From: Hirudinaria manillensis
Lineage: Eukaryota > Annelida > Clitellata > Hirudinida > Hirudinidae
DNA: 64,000 nt
NCBI GenBank assembly: GCA_034509925.1
Contig: CM067528.1
Coordinates: 2,593,501 to 2,657,500 of the forward strand
Direction: 5' to 3'
A program made the position numbers and the translations under genes. The first letter of the stretch is position 1. Every line of letters starts with the position of its first letter. The notes beneath the pieces were generated by a model. It was not told where the DNA came from, did not search any database, and saw only the letters and a program-made list of their open reading frames with translations. This document shows positions 33,650 to 48,562 of this stretch, piece by piece.

Positions 33650-36520
33650 CCTAGTGATCGTAAAACTAGTCTGATAATGATGACGAGTCATTGGCAACGC
33701 AGACGTTTTCCCTGAAAATCCGGTGAGATTATTCAAAAAAACTTGAATTTAAAAAGGGTGGGGGTTGGTGCGGCGATGATGACGACGACGATGGTGGTGG
33801 TGTCTGTGACGATTATGATAGTGATGTTAATGATAATAATGATGATGATGATGATGACCAGGACGGTAATGATGCTGATGATGTTGGGGAAGAGGAAGAT
33901 GAAGCAGATGGTAGACTTTTGTATGCTATATAATATAATATTATAATATTATTATTATTATAAATTATATATTAATATTATATTATTATTATTATTTTTA
34001 TTATATTATATTATGTAATATCTGCTCATGATTTCGGTTCGGTGATGAGAGATGTTCAGTGGACGATGCCGAGGAGGAGGAGTGGAGTCTTTCCTCGTTT
34101 ATTGATGGAGTGGTATCCGTGAGGCGATGCTAATGAATCCCTATGAATCGCTATCATCACCATTACCACCACCACCACCACCGTCATCATCGTCGTCATC
34201 GTCGTCGTCATCATCGTCGTCATCATCGTCGTCATCATCGTCGTCGTCGTCTTCATAACGTGAAAGTCTGTAACCGAATCAAACTGTTTCCTTCCTTTTG
34301 TATGCTGTGAGTCGACATTTTACATGCTCCGATGCACCTCTGTGATGCAACGACGACGACGATGATGATGATGACGACGACGACGACGATGACGACTATG
34401 AAGACGCAGACGAGACCGAGACGACATCCTTGCTCGAGATTAGGGAATCTCCTGAAAGAAAACCTTGACGACCGATGACGCTTCATCCTGAGATTTTTTA
34501 GACGTGCGCACTCCAGCGACACGTCACTGCCCCGTCATGCATTGACCGTCCTGTCGCACTTGAAACCAGCACCTCCGGAGTAAAACCACACTTCTGCCAT
34601 CCTTCCATCCATCGTTCCTCCTATCCCCGGGACATCTCCCCCCCTCCAAATTTGATCGTTTCCGTGGGAACGAGGCACGTGGATGTCGAGAGAGGTCGAG
34701 GCATTTCCTTTGCTAAAACCTCTCGGTCCGGGCTGACATCTGGCGACGTTTTCCATGTTTTTGCGGACGGCGGATCGACAGGAACCCCGGTCACGCTCTG
34801 CTGGTTCCCACGCTTCGCTGAGCGAATATCGAGTCCTTCTCCGTGTTTTTCCGGGACGCCATTTTGTTCTCGTGTGACTTTTTTCCCACCGTTCCGGAAT
34901 GGCTCCGTTACAGACATCGTTGTCGTTGTCGGCATCATCGTCATTTTGTCGCCGAAGTTGTTTTGAAGACGATTTCGATTTTGAGTTTGGAAATTGAGGT
35001 GGAAACATTTCGATTGAAAAACCACGAGTAATTTCCGATTTCAATAATTGCATTTTGTCAATTAAACTGGTAAAAATGTCGATGATGATGATGATGATGA
35101 TGATGGGGGAGGCGTGGAGAAGAAGTGGAATGATGGTGGTGGTGACGATGACGTCGGGTTGGACAATCGACGAGAGTATCTCTCAAGAGCACAACGATGT
35201 TGTTACTACGATTAAGTTCATCACATGACATGAGATGCAACAACAACGACGACGACAACATGAACGACATAAATTCGACATTCTAGAGTCAGACATCGGA
35301 CTCCTACTTTGACTCTCTGCCTTGGTACTAGTCGGACAACCGTCAACAACCTGTCATCCGTGTCATCATCCACGTCATCATCAGGTCATAACCTCATCAC
35401 CTGGACTGAGCACGTTATGTTTTTTTTTTTGTTCGGCAATCAACCCGAGAAGTTTAGTAGCATAGGGGGGACCCTTAGGTGATGAAGGTCAGTTTTAGCG
35501 TCAACTAATTGAATTTAGGAGGACTAATCGCTTTTCTTTAAACCATAACTTTATTGTTTTGAAAACTTATTTAATTATTTTGAAATAACTGAGGCACAGA
35601 AAAACGGTAAAAAATAAATATTTTAGAAATTACATCGCCCATCCAACCATGAACTAAAAAAGCACACGTATACTATAAATGGAGTTAATGGAGTGAATGG
35701 ATGGATGGAACGCCAGGGGAAATCTCAATGAAATTAGTTCTTTAATCCCCGGTAAAATCAAAATAAATCGTCAATAAAATCACTTGATCAGACAAACAAA
35801 CAAACAAACAGACAGGCAGGCAGGCTCACAAAAAAGTAAACGAGCAAAAACAAGAATACGGAGGCAAATCAAGGGACATACACTTGCAATGTCAAAGACA
35901 CTCAGCAGGACACAGAAGCACAGATAAGATGCTACAGGAAAAAGAAGATGAGGAAGAAGAGGAAGATGAGGAAGAGGAGGCAAGCACAAGGGATGGCCAA
36001 CGCACGTTCCATTCCGAAGGCGATGAAGAAAGCGAGAAGCTGGTGCTTAGGAGCACCACCCTAGCAAGCTGTGCCCTTCCATTGCTCGCTATCATACGCC
36101 ACCATTGCGACATCACTATCATCGCCACTCCTGCTGACGACGACGACGACGACGATGAATGAATGAATGAAGATTCAAGCAGTCAAGGAGGAGATTTAAA
36201 GGCAAACCCAGCGCTGCGTTTAATATTTCTTTGTCTTTGGGGGACGATGATGAAGGATTTGCTGACGACGACGATGACGATTGGGATGGCGTCGACGACG
36301 ACGACGATGACGACGGCGAGTCACGCGAATGAGGTGACAAAGTGATAAGGAGTGATGCCACGGGAATGACTTAAACATGAATGGGAAATGCTCAGTTGAT
36401 GTCCGCTGTATCTTTAGACATGGACCACCGTCAACCGGGAAACGCTGAAGACGACGAAGACAAAGATGACGGTGGTGGTGATGAAGGTTGTGATGACGAC
36501 GACGACGACGATGGTGATGA
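33596..36520. repeat. Cluster of imperfect GAT/GAC trinucleotide tracts
   Basis: Many separate runs of GAT/GAC or the complement are spread through this interval: 33596-33649 (pure GAT), 33770-33870, 34150-34258, 34350-34400, 35078-35150, 36135-36175, 36240-36315 and 36450-36530. A short ACAA/ACAG/GCAG run is at 35791-35824. The frames they create (poly-Asp, Met-Thr, Ser) are compositional artefacts. A GC-richer part at 34500-34990 has no recognisable protein. Confidence 0.8.
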
Positions 36521-39500
36521 TGGTGATGATAACTCAGGCGATTCGTGATGCTTATGTCAATAATGAGTCGTGGAATAAATTCTTTTGCGACGACAGCTAC
36601 AACAACGACGACGACAACGCCTACAACAAAGACAACTACGGCAGAAGAAGAATCACCGCTGTCAACATTAACAATAGATTAATTTGCAAACTTTATTATT
36701 TTTCATTTAATTGCATTTAAATATTAAAAGTCTGCAGATTTATTTGTTGGAACTTGGCATAATACAACGACGCCAACAACAAATAACAACACGCGGTCTC
36801 TCTTTCAATTAAAAACGCAACATCCGTTTCCCGAGCTGATTCTCAAATTCTTGATTTATCTTGTTTCATCTTTGTAGGCGCTCGTAGTCATTCTACATAA
36901 TAAATGCCGGCATCCTTCGTATGAGATAAATAACGTAAAATGCTATTATGTTAATCCAGAATGCAGCGTCTTGATTACCGAGACGGTCAGGGATTATTCA
37001 TCTCTCGATAAAAAAAAAACGAATTTTATATTTTATTTATTCTATTTTTTGTAATTTCGTCGGTCATCATTAAATTAGATTCTATCTGATCGGATGATCA
37101 GACGATGTGCTTTATGCACGAAATATTTTAGTCGGTGGAACGTAAATAAGTAAAAGTCACGCTAAATTAGACTGAATTTACAGATATAATTTTATTTTAA
37201 TTACGCAAAAAAAGGATTTATAGTTTTCGAAACTTCCAGTGCCTATCCAAGTCGCATTCAGAAAGCATGAAAGCACTTCATAAAAACTTCTGAAATAAAT
37301 TATCAGACAACATCTTACATTTTTTAAATAAAAACCCAGCTACATTAACACGATCACCGCCAAAATAACAATAAATAATTAAACTAATTAATAAAACAAA
37401 TTAATTAATGTTTTTTAAACAATTTATATCACAATTTGCCCAGGATTTTAAAACGGCTGGCAATGACCTTATTATACACCTCATTCCTTCGTGGCTGTGC
37501 CAGCGATATCCCTGTTTCCTGCCTTCAGGATGAACTTGTAACTGATTTAAATAAAAATTATTTTTCAAAGTAACAACAAAATTTTAGGAAATTAAAAAAA
37601 TTATTTTCAGCCTAAAATTTTAATACATTTTAAAGTCAATTTAGCTTTAAAAACGCTGCCGCTGAAAGTCGTTTCAAATTGATGCAGAATTTAAGATAAA
37701 CAAAATCTGTGATTTTAAAAATCAATAAGGTAAACACAAGTATCCATGCTTTGTGCATCTATATTTTGGCTTTTTATAATAAAAATAAATGATTCAACGT
37801 TTTTGAAAATCTCAACGTAATTCAAATGAATTTGTTCTAAAATCAAAACGCACCCTCGACTCTGTAAACAACGGCGTTTTATTTCAAACCTTTCCGACGA
37901 CGGTGGATGTGATAATGTAGGTGATGACGTTGACGGTGGTGGCGATGATGATGGTTGTAGATGCTGTTGTTGTTGTTGTTATTGTTTATTTTGTTGGCAA
38001 TAATGGTGACACTCCGCTATTAAGCTGGAGGTCACAATAGGAAAGGGAATGGATGACTCATAAATCTCCATTAAACTGCAACATATTTCCAACCAACCAT
38101 CCAGTAGGGATGGACGGACAGACAGACAGACAGACGGATGTATGTATGTATGTATGTATGGATGGTTGGACGGATGGATGGATAGAAATCACGTAAAGTA
38201 CAACCCCGAACTGATTGCTTAATTATACAACGAACGTTCACTGGAATCTAGTTTTCCTCGGCTGTTTCCAGGTGTTCCAATGACCTTTGACACGACCTTG
38301 CCACCTGGAACCATCTTTAAGGTGCTTTTGGTATTGATAATCATCCTTATACTGTTAAGTAACTGTGATGATGATGATGATGACGATCGTGGCTGCCAAC
38401 GGTGTTGATGATAGTTCTAGCCGACCACCATCTTAAAGAAAAGACTTCCGATTGTCCATAAAACGCAATAAAAAACATTAAATAAATAAAAAATATTTTT
38501 AATCCTTATCCTCCACGTTCGCGGGTGCTTGAACTCTGACCTCTGATGGGGTTTCATTCATTGGTTGAAAGTTGTCCAGGGGCTGGGAAGACGGTCGTGT
38601 CCATGCCGGAGTGCAAAAGGTTGTCGGACCACGGTTGAGTGGATTCGTGATGATGACGACGATGGCGATGGCTATGATGATGACGATGATTACGTTAATG
38701 ATGATAACGGTCGTGATTGTGATGATAGCGATAGGCTTGCTAGTGATGCTAGGCTACGATAAAGTGATTACACCTGGACTGGATATGATAACATCTGATG
38801 ATGTCTGCGTGGGAAGTTTGATTGGATGAATGAAAGACTGGAATTCAGTAAACCGACAAATCATTGTGGATGGCGATGATGAGGATAATGATGGTGGTGA
38901 TGGTGGAAGTGGTAGTGACGTCGATTATGATGATGATTGTGAGTGCGAATGAGTGAGTGGACGGATGGGTAGATGGGTGGGTGGTTGAGTGAGTGAGTGA
39001 GTAAAGAGAGAATGAGTAATTGATTGGGTGAGGCAGGCATTGCACGGCATGCTCAATGCTCACGAGAGGAGGCTTTTGGACGATGATATGCGCATTTCGA
39101 CCAAACATGGCCGCCAGTCCGAAGGTTGTGTGATTCTATGTTTCGCGTTCCATGTTGTTGACATCACTTGAAAGTATTTGTCCTCAGCTTTGCTCAATTT
39201 TCAAGACGAGTTGTACAAACTTTAAGTCGGTTTTTATTTATTTTTTCTTCTTAATTTTGGACTCTCGAAGCGTTTCATTTGCCTTCACGCCGGCTGAAAG
39301 ATCGTAGCTTTTGCCAGTTTAGTTTCTCAAGTTTAGACGAGTCGATGTTTAGGTCCAGTGTCGTGGAGTATCTTTGAAGAGACGAAGGTGATGTTCGTTT
39401 TCATTTTAATTTTCATTGTTGAAAATTTTTATAAATAAAGCTTCAATACTTTAAAGTTTGTTTTTAAAAAAAAATGTTTTAAAGCGTCGAATTCGGAATT

Positions 39501-40175
39501 CATGAACATAATTTGAAGGTGTTCTTAAAATGCGATCGTAATACGTAAGTGTAACGTAAGTCATATTCTCTAATTTGAAATTTGAACTTATTTCCTGACT
39601 CTGTCCATCTTCGCCATCAATGTTCATCATCGCCATCGTCTTCATCATCACCACAAATCTCGTCGTCGTCATCTTCATTATCACCATCACCATCTTCATC
39701 ATCTGCTCGAGTGTACAGCACTAGCCAAGCAGTAGGGGATCTGTACGTTATGTACGAATCGATGAAAGTTCAATTTCTAAATTACAAGCAATTGTAATTT
39801 GCAATTGAGTCGAAAATGAAAAGCAGGGATTCTATGCCGAGTCCATACTTTATGTCTCTGTTTCTCCGGTAATTGGAATATCTCGAGTTGTACACTAAAC
39901 AACAACAATATCAACAACAAAAAACAAAAACAGAAACAATAGCAACAGTCGACTGTCGTCATCGTCGCCGTCGCCGTTGTTGTTGTTGTTGCTGTTGTTG
40001 CATGAATTAATCGAGGAATTACGCAATTCCAAAATGGCGCTGTTTTGACTTGAGTGGCTTCACAGACTGAAAGGTTTGTTTGCAAACTTTCATTTTATTT
40101 GCTTCTCCAATCAAAGGCGAGGCTTCTGTTTTTAGTCCTATCTAGCACCATCACTATCATCACCACGGTCTTAAT

Positions 40176-40176
40176 C

Positions 40177-40217
<41 letters not shown>

Positions 40218-40305
40218 CATCATCATCATCATCATCATCATAATCATCATCATCATCGTCATCGTCATCATCAACATCATCATCGTCGTCGTCATCATCA
40301 TCACA
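40176..40305. repeat. Compound (AAT)n-(CAT)n microsatellite
   Basis: About fourteen AAT units change directly into CAT/CGT units. It creates poly-Ile and poly-Met frames on the two strands. Confidence 0.9.
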
Positions 40306-41077
40306 TTCGCCATGACAGAATTTAATTTAGCTCGTGTCCATGTGTTACTGAGTTGAGCATTTAAGCAAAAAATAAATAAAAATAAATAAAAATAAAATAA
40401 AAGAATGCATTCAAAAACACGCCCGAAACGTGTCCGTGCAAGAGGAAGTTGATAAAGCGCCTCCTCTTCCAGGTGGAGATAATGAAAGCAATTAGATCCG
40501 ACATTAATTCGGACGACATTTCGGCTTTTTGTTTACAATTTCTTTGCATCGTTTCTTGATCCGCTTTTCAAAGGCGTTCCGTCACTTCGGAAGAGCAGAC
40601 GTGATCTGCTGTTTTCGCGCCAAAGGAAATGATTTCAATTCAACTTTCGAGAATTCAAAAAGAAGAAAAAAATAGCTGGAACAAAGGTCTTTTAAGAGCA
40701 GACGAACAAAAGACTGTCAACGGCTTTTAGGTAGGAAACATTTGGCCGAGAATTTTGGACGAGATTTCAGAGAAAATCGTCGAAATTGCACACACGATTC
40801 TCGAATTTTTTTAAAAATTCCGGTTGCATAAGAAAAGTCTTTAAAGTGATTAACAGAAACATTAATTAAACCAGATTTGATAAAGCATTTTATATTAATT
40901 ATATTAGCTTGATTTTGTGCCAATTACACGTTGAAATGTAAGTTTAATCTTTGAAATGAACCATCAGTTTTAAATGTCTACCTCTCCTAATTAAGAACAA
41001 ATGGGCCAATTGTTATATTCAGTTCTACGAAATCCTCTGAAAACAATGGAAGAATGGCTTTATTGATATTGTTATTA

Positions 41078-41078
<1 letters not shown>

Positions 41079-41166
<88 letters not shown>
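41079..41166. repeat. (ATT)n microsatellite
   Basis: About 29 ATT units, almost uninterrupted. Confidence 0.93.
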
Positions 41167-41168
<2 letters not shown>

Positions 41169-43345
41169 TATCATCATCATCATAAAATTATTAAAGAGTG
41201 AATCAGAGTTTGCGAACAAAAAACTGAGAACCTAGTAAGAACGAAACCGCAGGCTGGCACTTAGCAGACCACATGACCATCGAAAACATTGATTAAATCA
41301 ATCAATCAATCAACCAACCGACCGACCAACCGTTGATTGATTCAATCAAAGTTCGTCGAATTCCCGCTCGTGGTCGTAGGCGTCTGCTTCTCCTCTTTTC
41401 CACGATGCCACTTAATTAGCACCATCCTATTCCAGCTAATGCCATTAGCAGGGGTCTCGTCGCTCAATGGAGTCTGCATGGATCGCTGGATTTCCTGGAA
41501 GAAGTGTAGGAGCTGGTAGGGAAGGCAGTGCCGGGGAAGGGCACCCTTGGTGCGCCCTCGGTGTTCGAAAGTAAAGGGGTGATTAGGTGGTAAGGTATGA
41601 GTGATTTGGAGGATGAGGAGAAAGATGGAGAGGGAGGAGTTGACCAATAAGTGTAGAGGTGATTGTTTAACTTTTACCCTATATGCTTTCTTTTTTTCTG
41701 CTCCATCCATCATCCTTTATTCTTTTCCATTTGTTTCTATTTTTTAGAAAGCGGAGACGCGACTGTTTATCTCGAATGATGGCCGATGATGAGAAAGAAC
41801 AAATCACGTCCGATTACCGTGTTCACCACTTCCGTCTTTATTTCTGACCGAACGTAAGAGGCAAATCTTTCCAGACCCCCGCCCGACTTTCCAGCAAATC
41901 AGGCTCCAGTGAGGATTTGTTTTTGAAATCATCAGCTTTCCAGGAAACGTTCTTGACAAATTAAATCCGAACCAAACATCCGAGTGCAAACAGCTTCAAC
42001 AGATTTCATCCCATCGGGCTGGCTTTAACTCCATCCTTCCCCTTAATGGCGTTTTCGGGTCAATCTTTCTGTTCCGGAAAGCCACTTTAAAAAGGCCATC
42101 TCGTAGCCTCTTTCTATCTCCCTATCTGTCTATCTGTCTGTCTGTCTCTAAGCAGGAGAATGAGACATTTCGCACGCTTAGGAGTTCATAAAAACGGACA
42201 CTTTACCGGCCGAGATGTCTCCTGGGGATTGGGGTTTAATGCCCATGAAATTTCAATTGGTTGAATGCTGCTTTGTGAAAAGAAAAAGGGTCGATGATGA
42301 TATAATGACGACGACGACGATGATGGTCGATGATGACGACGAAGATGACGATGATGATGACGGGTGATTATCGTTGCATCATCAGTCGCACTTGGAGATG
42401 GAAAGATAGACGCTTCCAGACGACTCCTGATGGACTGAATGATCAGGGGAAGGGAGGAGGAGGAGGAGGAGGAGGAGGAGGAGGTGCAACGGGACAGTTC
42501 CGAAATTGTTCTGAATTTATGAAGCTTTTTCTTTCATTGGAACGAAAACCAATTTTAATTTCTGCTTTAAAATGATGATATGGCTATGATAATGATGACG
42601 GCGATGATGATGATGATGATTTATGGCGGTGGTGATGATGACGATGGCAAGCGTGACGTCAGGAATCATTTCGATGGACCGCATCATCTTCGAAATGCGG
42701 TATGGAAGGATGTTTCCAATTGCTTCCAAAAGACTTCAATAAGCATACCTACATCGGATGATGGATCCCACACACGCACAGAGAGATCGAATCATGAACT
42801 ATAGCACACTACGTACAGCATGCGTCCGATGATGATGATGCGGATGGTGATGTGCAGTGGTGAAGAAGATGATGGAGATGGAGATGAAGCCGATGATGAT
42901 GTTGATGATGATGATAATGACGATAATGCCGTTTCTTATCGTCGGATGATGAAGAGGAACAGTCGAAAATTGCTAGAAGTCTTCATAACATGCGTTGTTA
43001 CTATTAGCCTTTTGCCAATTCCGTCTTAGGCCTCCGTGTGCACTGCGCTGAGTAATCGCAACTGATTTCCAGAGATCGTTCTGCCCTCTTTAACGTCCTG
43101 ATTTGAATCGTTCCAGATAATCCTCCGATGTCTTTACAAGATTCCCGCTCTGGTAGATTGCAAAGCACCGGCTTCCGAGAGGCCGACATCTCCAGCTCTT
43201 CCGGCCACCATCATAAGACGCTATTTTCGATGCACTGAGATATTTTAAATATCGAAGGGGGATCTCTTTGACTGAAACTCATTTTTTATAGCGGAAGATT
43301 TGTCACGCATGTCAACATCAAGTGTATGTTTTGAAACAATATGTC

Positions 43346-45787
43346 ATGTACCGGCCTTTGGACGACAGCGTTCTTAGCTGTTTCTCATCAAAGTGCTGCC
43401 AAACGCATTCACGATCGAGGCACAGATGCGGACACAAAACAGTCGATAAGAGGCTCTCACGACGATCGTCATCAACGAGAAACGCCGAGCAGAAGTCCCG
43501 TCGTCTAGGCTCGAACGTCAGGGAAAAGCAAATCAGGTCGGAAACTTCTCTCTTCTCTGGAAGACACCGTCATCGATTGATCCTTCGATCGTCCTCGTCG
43601 AATCGATTCCGCTCGGATCGATTGCCGGAGCTCTTCGACATATCGCTGGGCAGGCCGAGAACGGGTTATCGGTCCCTGGAGGACTCCACCGGCAACTATT
43701 TCGTACTACCTGACAGGACCTGCGCCGGCAAACACTCCTATCATTCCGTCGTATTCAGTACTTTATTTTTCACTCTGCTTCTCGTCGTCAGCTCAATTTC
43801 CACCTCGATGACCGTCCAAGGAGTAGCAGGGGAGGATCGAACGGCCAACCAATCCGCGGCGGAACGTCCGTCCCTCGTCTCCGGCAACTCGATGCAAGCC
43901 CACCGCCGCGCAACGCCACTCCGTCCAATCCCAGACGGGCCGAGATCGAGGCTCTTCCCTTCCGACGCAGTCAGATTGAAAACTTCGGTCAAGTCTCTGA
44001 CCTCGAACCGAGCGGATCGTTCGAGTAGAGCCGACGATGTCGGAGCGCCGCTGTCCAGCGCCTCTGGCGATCGCATCTTCTTCAAGTTCAGTAGGAAGCG
44101 CATGCCTCCGATAGTGGAGACTTTTAAAAACAGGGGAAATTGGCTCGCAGGATCTGGCGACGATAAAATATCTCCTAATCTAATTGAGAAGAAACAGCGC
44201 TTCCTCCGAGCCGAAAGCGTTTCCAAGTCGAACGAGACGATGTCGCCTGCTCTTATTCCAGCGAAAGACCTCGTCTCGAATCCATCTGAAATCACCCCAA
44301 CTTCAGCGACAGAGACGAAACCGAGCGATGCGAACGTAGTTCGAATCCCGACCGGTTCCCAGAGGGCGAGCGACAATCAACAACCTTCATCCTCGGATTT
44401 CACGTCACAATCTGACAAGCGACTGGTCACATATTCTCTCGAAGTCTCGGCTATGGAACGTCAGTTCAACAGATCAAGACGTCATCGGAAAGGCATTGAA
44501 ATTATGAGCGATTCCGTAAGGGAAGATGGGAAGGGAAGATCCATCGAAACGTCAATGCAACAACAGCAGCAGCAACAACAACAGCCGCCACAACAGCAGC
44601 AACCGCCAAAGCAGCAAAGGACCTGCATCGACGCCAATCAAACGACCTACAGCCAAGGTCAGGGCATTCGCTGGAACATCGACGACCCGAACATGCTGCT
44701 GGATGAAAGCTTCACGTCGCCTTTCTTATCACTCCATTCCGATCTCAACTTCCCACTAGAACATTCCTCTAAAGAGTGCCTTGACGACAATTCCTTTCCA
44801 GACGGGAACGATGCGACGCCAGCCGCTTTGGCGTTCGAGCGCTACAACCGCCGTCAACGTCAGACGGCGTCGGACGTTTGCCAGAGTTTCGGATCCTACG
44901 ATCGGATCGAGTCCTTGTACTTCCCATTCTGCAGCCACCTGAGAATAGTGGATGCCCTGTCCGGTGGGGATTTGGAGTGCTTAACTGCTGATAAGAGACC
45001 CGACGAGGACTGTCCTGAGCCAGTGGCGCGACTACTCATGTTCGACGAGAACGCCAAATCCGTTCACTGCCTTTTCGTAAACGCCATCTCGTACTACAAC
45101 TGCGAAGACATGTATTCCAAAACTGCTCGCTGTGATCAGTGCAAGGTGAGGGACTGCAAATTAGAAATATTTTAATTTAAACAATATCGGGGGAAGTCAT
45201 TTTTCATTTTTTTTTGAAAATAAATTCGTTATTTAGGAAATATTGATATTATTCGTAAATAATCATAGTATATTAGAATCCCCTCGACATAACTTACAAT
45301 TTGTTGACAGATTAAACAAATAATTTTCCTTTCTCATCATCCACAACAACAACAACCTCCACAATAAAGTTCGAGGCCCGGAAAATACAAAATAATTCTG
45401 GAAGTCCCACGTGTTCATTATTCGGGAATCGGTCAATTTCAATCAGTCTCAATCAATTCCAATCAGTTTCAATCAATTTCAATCGGTTTTAATGAATTTC
45501 ATTTCATTTAAATCCAATTTCATGAAATATCTTGAAAATCCAAAAAAAACAACAAAAACACACACACACACACACCGGTAAACTTTACAAGCAACTCTTT
45601 CTCAACAGAAATCCTTGTAAAACTTCACAATCTTTTTTATTGCACGCTTTTTCGGACCATTTTAAACCGACAGCCTTTAAAAACAATATCATTTATATTA
45701 GTGAAATTTATATCATCTTGTAAATTTATGTAGCGCTCTTCGGCATATCAGTTAACCAAAAATAATTACTAATATTTATTTATTATA

Positions 45788-45877
<90 letters not shown>

Positions 45878-48521
45878 TGTCGTTGCTGTTGTGCCTTTTC
45901 CAAATTTCCTGTCACAGCAGGAGAATGAAAATTAAAAATTGTTTGTCACGCACACGTCACACGGACACACACGGAATCAATTTCATTGCCCGCGGATTCT
46001 GAAACTATTAAAGTTTATTTTAAAAAATGGCTTCACGCACACACACAAAGAACACTGAGGAAGAGGAGGTAGACCACGTGACCACGTGTTTTTAAAATTA
46101 TTTTCGAAAAATTAATTTCTAAATTATTTAATTAATCAAATTTAAAATATTAAAATTGACTTTTCTTTTTGTTTCGATAGAAATTAAATAAAATTAAAAT
46201 TAAAAAATAAAATAAAGGATATTTTTTTCCTCTTTTGGATCCCGTTAGCGTGTTCCTATCCTGTACTTTTCCAAAGTGCCGGAGTCGCTTTGAGATTCCC
46301 GCAACGACCTTCAAGAATATTCGACCTTGAAGGAACATTATTAGCATAAGAGGCGGAGTTTCATTGCACTAGTTAACCGGTTTAGTGACGAATCGAAGCA
46401 CGAGACATGATAAACTGAATGAGATTATTATGAATATTAATCAGTTAGTATGAATATTAAAGTGATTGTGATTTTTTTTTTTTTTTGGTTCTCTCAGAAT
46501 TCTTGGATGTTTGGCCCTTCTTTTGTTGATTGGCTGTAGTGTGTTTTTATGGCAAAAATAATAATAATTTAACCACACAGATAATGAATAATGATTTCGT
46601 TAAGCATTCTGGTTGCCATGGAGATGCCTAATTAATATTAATATTAATATTAAAATGCCATTCATTAATCATAGGACCTATGAATCGATCGTTCTTGGCT
46701 TATAAAGTTATACATTTGTTAGATATTCTCAATAATAGTTTATTTTATGTATTAAATATTTTAAATATTTTTAGTAGATAAAGTATTTGAAATGTATTTT
46801 CGAGGTATTATTTTTTTTAAGTTACGAATTTTTATGCTTCTTAAATTCAAATTCTTAACGAGCTGTACTTCCGTAAATACTGAATCGGGTGCGTTTTGTG
46901 CAACGATGAAGCGCTACATCATCGCGTCCGAAGTTTGTTGATCGACTGGAATCTCGGTTTATTTGTTCACCTCGTGAGGCGTTGTACAACTGCCCAGTTT
47001 TCTGTGTTGTTCTTGTTGTTAATCTTGTTGTTGTTGTTGGCTCAATCTTCAACTATTTCTTCAGGCCGCCCCTTATAGCAAACGATTTGATGATCGTTAT
47101 CAGCACCACCGCCATCACCATCACCACCTGACATCGTCGTCGTCGTCGTCATCTCCATCCCCACTATTGCCGGTGTAATTATTTTATTTATCAGGAAGAA
47201 ATCAATAATATCGAATACGGCTAGCCGTGTGAGTGAGTGAGTGAATGAATGGTTGGGTGGGTGAATTGGTGAGTGGGTGTGAGAGTGGGTGGATGGATGA
47301 ATGGGTGAGTGGGTGAACCAGCATTTGATCAAACAGCAACAAAGGATTCTAACGATTAAATGTCTTTTGTCAGCCATTAGGGCTAATGTTGCCTTTCAAC
47401 CATCGTCCTGTGTTTTATGATTTACTTTAAAATTTATTAATTTATTTATTAATTAATTTATTTTTTTAGTAAATATTATTCTAATTTGTTTTATATTTTG
47501 AATTTGTGATGAATTACTTTTTTTTTCTTTATGATTTACGAGTGGATAGGATTTCCACTGAATTTGGGTCAGGTAAAAGGTCAATAATTTGCATATTAAT
47601 TGGTACACATCAAGTCTTCATTTGATACAAATAAATATGAATTAATACAATTTAATAGAAATTGATACAAATAAATACTAAATATACATTAATGCAAATA
47701 AATTCCAATTAGTATATTGTTACAATTAGTATATTAATACAAATAAATACAAAGCGGTAAACTAGTGCAAACTCCTCTAAGGACAATCAATCCTAGACAG
47801 CCAAACTCGAGTAAAAGATGAACTCAACTCGCACCGGAAGTTGGAGATTGAAATGACTTTCGATTCAATTGTCTTCCTGTTGATGCTAAGTTCAAGAATT
47901 CCAATGTCGGCCCAGTTGTATGAGAGCTTGTATGACGGTTGTATCTGTGTTTGTATTTGATACCTTTTGTATGAGGGCTTGTATGACGGTTGTATCAGTA
48001 TTTCTATTTGATACCGGTCGCATCTCTGTTATATGATTTGTATGCTGGTTATGTATGAGCCCCCATGCCAGCTGTTTGTATAGCTGCGTTTGTACGGTTG
48101 AAGTTATTAAGTTGTACAATAAAACTACTACAACTGTTGTTTTTCCGTCAGTACAACAACAACAACAACCACAGCAACAACGACAGCAACAACAACAGCT
48201 CGGTGCAACAGCACTTGTAAGCACTAAGGAGAAACACAAGCATATTTTGAGCTTTAAGTTTAAGAAATCATTTCAAGGAATTGTTTTCGTTTTTAATTCA
48301 TTTTAAAATCATTTAAAATTTAAATATTTAAAAATTAAAAAAATCTTTAATTTAAAATTTAAGCGATACTCGAGAATTCACCATTTGGGTTTTTGTATTT
48401 AAAATATCGCTTTTTTTGTTTTGAATGTCTGTCAAAAAAATGACATTAACTTCGATAACTGAAGCCATCATCGTCATAACCCGTGTCGTTATCATCATCA
48501 ACACCTCCACCTCATGATGGT

Positions 48522-48562
<41 letters not shown>

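Larger units (their letters stand above)
36521..43345. other. Gene-poor region upstream of the FAM155-type gene
   Basis: Only repeats and non-coding sequence were recognised. Notable tracts: GACA/TGTA/GGAT at 38110-38185, GAT-rich 38640-38730 and 38870-38940, GTGA-like 38940-39010, AAT 40176-40217 passing straight into CAT/CGT 40217-40305, ATT 41079-41166, a short ATCA...TGAT inverted repeat at 41297-41345, GGA 42451-42484, and GAT 42590-42640 and 42825-42935. Confidence 0.6.

Noticed and set aside
34535-35053. GC-richer frames of 104-172 codons on both strands
   Set aside because: Overlapping frames on both strands, no recognisable domain and no convincing splice context; probably compositional.
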